From positions 12,758-76,757 of the forward strand of contig CAWKCP010000013.1 of assembly GCA_963848115.1 (NCBI GenBank): a DNA stretch of 64,000 bases, given 5' to 3'. This document shows, one piece after another, positions 62,201 to 64,000 of this stretch. Numbering within the stretch: the stretch's first letter is position 1; each line of letters opens with the position of its first letter. Source of the DNA: JAWKOK01 sp963848115. Lineage in GTDB: Bacteria; Chloroflexota; Anaerolineae; Caldilineales; Caldilineaceae. A program made the translations under genes and the position numbers. The notes under the pieces are model-generated. The model was not told where the DNA came from. It did no database searches and worked only from the letters and a program-made list of their open reading frames with translations.

Positions 62201-63016
62201 GCTATTGATTATCAGTGTGGAGCCAAAGTTGAGAATGGCTGCGCGACCTAAGTTCGACACGATAGTATTGCCACTGATGGTGCTGTTGTTGATCGTCAGG
62301 CTGGTCATGTCGCTTTCGACTGCAATGGCGCTACCCTGGCTACCTGCCGAATTGTTGGTGATGGCGCTGCGGTTGATGGTTATTGTGCCATTACCGGGGT
62401 GCAGGGAGGAGCCGTCGAACATATCTCCACTGGCGATACCACCACCAAATGCGATGGCTCCTGTAACACTGTTTCCGGTGATGGTACTGTCGTTGACAAC
62501 CAGCGTACCGGCGTTGGCGATGCCGCCGCCTTCGCCGGGCCCCAGGTTGTCGCTGATGGTGCTGTTGTTGATGGTCAGGTCGCCGCGATTAAAGACGCCG
62601 CCGCCGTTATGGCCGGAGTTTCCACGGGTGATGGTGATATTGTTGAGCGTGACCGTAGTATCCGGTTGAACGTATAGCGGCAGCACGCCGGAAGTTCCCT
62701 GCCCATCCAGCGCGAAACCGCCGCCTTCAATGACCAGTTCCGAATTGGGGTCGGCGTTGCCGATACGTGTGGTGCTGTTGTTCAGGGGGATGTTGGCGCT
62801 CAACTCGATGGTGAAGACACAGGATGGCGCCGCCCCGTTGAAGGTGGCAATCGCAGTCTTGAGTGCGTCCTCATCGCCGACGGGGGTCGTGCCGCCGCAG
62901 GACGCGGCCGCCGGCTGCACGGGTCCGGCCATCGCCAGCAGCACGCCCAGGATGAGCGCGCCCAACCCTATGCGCAGCTTTGCGAATGCATTCAAATGAT
63001 GCGTCTGTTTTGACAT
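59261..63016 (-). CDS. Secreted beta-helix protein with alternating prealbumin-like repeats (frameshifted C-terminal copy)
   Basis: The start at 63016 (MSKQTHHLNAFAKLRIGLGA, GAGGAAAC upstream) gives a signal peptide ending PVQPAAAS. Residues about 30-400 form a right-handed beta-helix of the choice-of-anchor kind, with TINNSTISDN-like rungs and the end SPAIDAGDTPLTTDQRGEPR to DDIGAYE. The rest is four pairs of modules of about 100 residues: type A (GTVIIKKATAPGGGSGFSFS to CTFTNTED) and type B (TITVEKVTIPASSDSFGFDG to CTFTNTKL), both SpaA/prealbumin-like. Three pairs are clean. The fourth (59.46-60.15 kb) has at least four indels. The natural end, LSFYLPYVNR, is at 59261. A cell-surface protein, likely extended; the repeats are typical of sequence-assembly trouble. 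Confidence 0.8.
59500..61790 (-). repeat. Tandem DNA repeats of about 607 bp in the surface-protein gene
   Basis: The A-module start (reverse complement of TGATGATNACCGTGCCCA) recurs near 61771, 61164, 60555 and 59953, and the B-module start (CACCGTGATGGTGTC) near 61469, 60862, 60255 and 59650, giving a period of 602-609 bases. Units 2 and 3 are nearly identical; the last unit is degenerate. Confidence 0.85.
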
Positions 63017-63090
63017 GTTCTGTTTCCTCGTGTGAAAAAAGATACGATTTGCTTCTGATAGATATTCGATCTGCCGGGAAATTCCGCTAC

Positions 63091-63606
63091 TCACTTGGCT
63101 TCCCTTACCTGCGGCGCCAACACGACGTCGTGCGCGGACGCTGCTTCCTTGTAGAGGCCGGTACGCGTGGTCACGTTGCCCGGCGCCTCGAATGTGTACA
63201 ACCGACCGGTCACAAAGACGCGGGTCGGCTGCTGTGCGCGGACGTCGGCGAGAAATGTGCGCAGCAGATCGTCTCGACCTGCGTTGTTGGGCACGTGTAC
63301 CGGGAACGAATGGCCCGCTTCGTCATCCGCCTCCGCTTTCAGATTGAAACGCCAGGTATGGTCGTCGGGACCCGGGCTGCTCCACCAATCCGCCAAAATT
63401 TCTTGTGTCCCTGCATTGCCATACAGGTTGCTGTGGTCCACATAGCCCCACAGGGTCACGACCTGACCATCGGCGATCTGCACTGCCTGCCTGGCAAAGC
63501 CGTCTGTGCTGATAGATGAGGCCGCAACATAGTCGCCTACCTGCTCGTTACAGCCGGCCGGCAAAATGAGTGCGAAAGAAATAATGAGGCGCAGGATGTT
63601 GTTCAT
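63091..63606 (-). CDS. Exported lipoprotein of unknown function
   Basis: I use the ATG at 63606 (171 residues) because it gives a proper lipoprotein signal: MNNILRLIISFALILPAGCN, Cys19 as the lipidated residue. The frame is open further upstream but without a signal or sensible start. The mature part (VVTLWGYVDHSNLYGNAGTQ, VTGRLYTFEAPGNVTTRTGL) looks like a single OB- or beta-barrel-type domain, with a stretch describing a fold change between strands (WGYVDHSN, VFVTGRLYTF). No family I can name with certainty. It lies 74 bases upstream of the surface-protein gene on the same strand. Confidence 0.8.
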   Translation of the reverse strand: MNNILRLIISFALILPAGCNEQVGDYVAASSISTDGFARQAVQIADGQVVTLWGYVDHSNLYGNAGTQEILADWWSSPGPDDHTWRFNLKAEADDEAGHSFPVHVPNNAGRDDLLRTFLADVRAQQPTRVFVTGRLYTFEAPGNVTTRTGLYKEAASAHDVVLAPQVREAK

Positions 63607-63807
63607 TGAAATCCCGCAGTAAACTCTTGATCTCGGCCGAGAGCCGGGGCGCTGACACCGGTGAAGATGTGTCCACGCACGCCTCGTCACGCGCCAATGC
63701 CAACGCAAGAAAATAGCGACCTCGCACGTCCCCGGCACCCACCAGAACAGGCGTAGTTGCCGGCATGTTGCTGGTGCGTGCCGGGGACGTTCAGGTTCTG
63801 GGCAGCA

Positions 63808-64000
63808 CTACGCCGGAATGACGGCGCCCAACAGCAACCCCACCAGCCAGCCGACGACGGCCAACGCCACGGCGCCGACGAGCGCGCCGCTGAATCCCTT
63901 TACGCGCAGCCCCTTGACGATGTTGCCGCTGATCATCAGCACGACCGCCGCAACGATCAGGTGAACGATAGCGCCCAGGAAGCCGCCACCTATGGTGATC
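63808..64000 (-). CDS. Small holin-like/DUF-type membrane protein (5' end outside window)
   Basis: The minus-strand frame is open from the window edge to the TAG at 63808-63810. It reads GGGFLGAIVHLIVAAVVLMI, SGNIVKGLRVKGFSGALVGA and VALAVVGWLVGLLLGAVIPA. This is two to three hydrophobic segments around a GLRVKGFSGAL loop, as in small phage-holin-4-like membrane proteins widespread in bacteria. The N-terminus is missing, so the call is tentative. Confidence 0.6.
   Translation of the reverse strand, partial: ITIGGGFLGAIVHLIVAAVVLMISGNIVKGLRVKGFSGALVGAVALAVVGWLVGLLLGAVIPA

Noticed and set aside
61205..62251. Plus-strand open frame of 348 codons
   Set aside because: Antisense to the repeat-containing surface protein; its repeats follow those of the real gene.
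1..64000. Insertion sequences, prophage or integrative elements
   Set aside because: No transposase, integrase, recombinase or phage structural gene was recognised; inverted repeats alone do not support a mobile element.

Overview
The window looks like a chromosomal segment of a Chloroflexota bacterium (Anaerolineae/Caldilineae-like). This is an inference. It rests on large GT-C-type membrane enzymes with a C-terminal beta-sandwich, secreted beta-rich proteins ending in short '(Y/W)LP' tails, a pdhA-pdhB-pdhC operon whose E2 has two subunit-binding domains, many STAND NTPases and CHAT/caspase proteases, and intergenic DNA full of inverted repeats. No rRNA, tRNA, transposase, integrase or CRISPR array was recognised.

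Layout. 0-14 kb is mostly housekeeping and envelope: two GT-C-like membrane proteins, rsmD, tsaD, a WecA/MraY-type phosphosugar transferase, asnS, a LysM/lamin-tail protein and an HtrA protease ending in a perfect 27-bp terminator. 14.5-19.3 kb is one giant surface protein.

19.6-33.7 kb is the most interesting block, almost entirely on the minus strand. A caspase-like protease, a CHAT protease, a helical protein with a C-terminal membrane hairpin and a NACHT-HEAT NTPase form one putative operon. Directly upstream lie a ComEC-like MBL hydrolase and a second CHAT protease, then (past an inserted SDR gene) an 1145-aa SF2 helicase and a receiver protein whose phospho-acceptor Asp is Glu. My reading is a conflict or programmed-death locus with a sensor NTPase, clan-CD proteases and a candidate membrane effector.

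34.0-38.0 kb is the pyruvate dehydrogenase operon (E1alpha, E1beta, E2; no E3), followed by a beta-carbonic anhydrase. 39-42.9 kb holds a ParB-like protein, half an aquaporin, an aldo/keto reductase and an AbrB-Doc toxin-antitoxin pair. 42.9-53.7 kb contains two copies of a divergent cassette: an XRE-STAND-TPR regulator on the minus strand facing NIPSNAP-like and lipocalin-like genes on the plus strand, with a nearly identical 40-bp intergenic element in both. A third STAND copy survives only as a C-terminal remnant. Between and beyond the cassettes are a BBE-type FAD oxidoreductase and two paralogous methyltransferases that flank a 138-bp repeat array.

56-58.9 kb is a four-gene operon around a Vps62-like membrane protein. 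59-64 kb is surface-related: a secreted beta-helix protein with four pairs of prealbumin-like repeats, a lipoprotein and a partial small membrane protein.

A recurring feature is that many otherwise good genes are broken by single small indels (near 4178, 19060, 29010, 43237, 46250, 50258, 55163 and 59.5-60.15 kb). This points to residual assembly errors, gene decay, or both, so I annotate across the breaks and say so. Clear decay also exists: half an aquaporin, a GH3 glycosidase remnant, a STAND remnant and a degenerate tandem copy.
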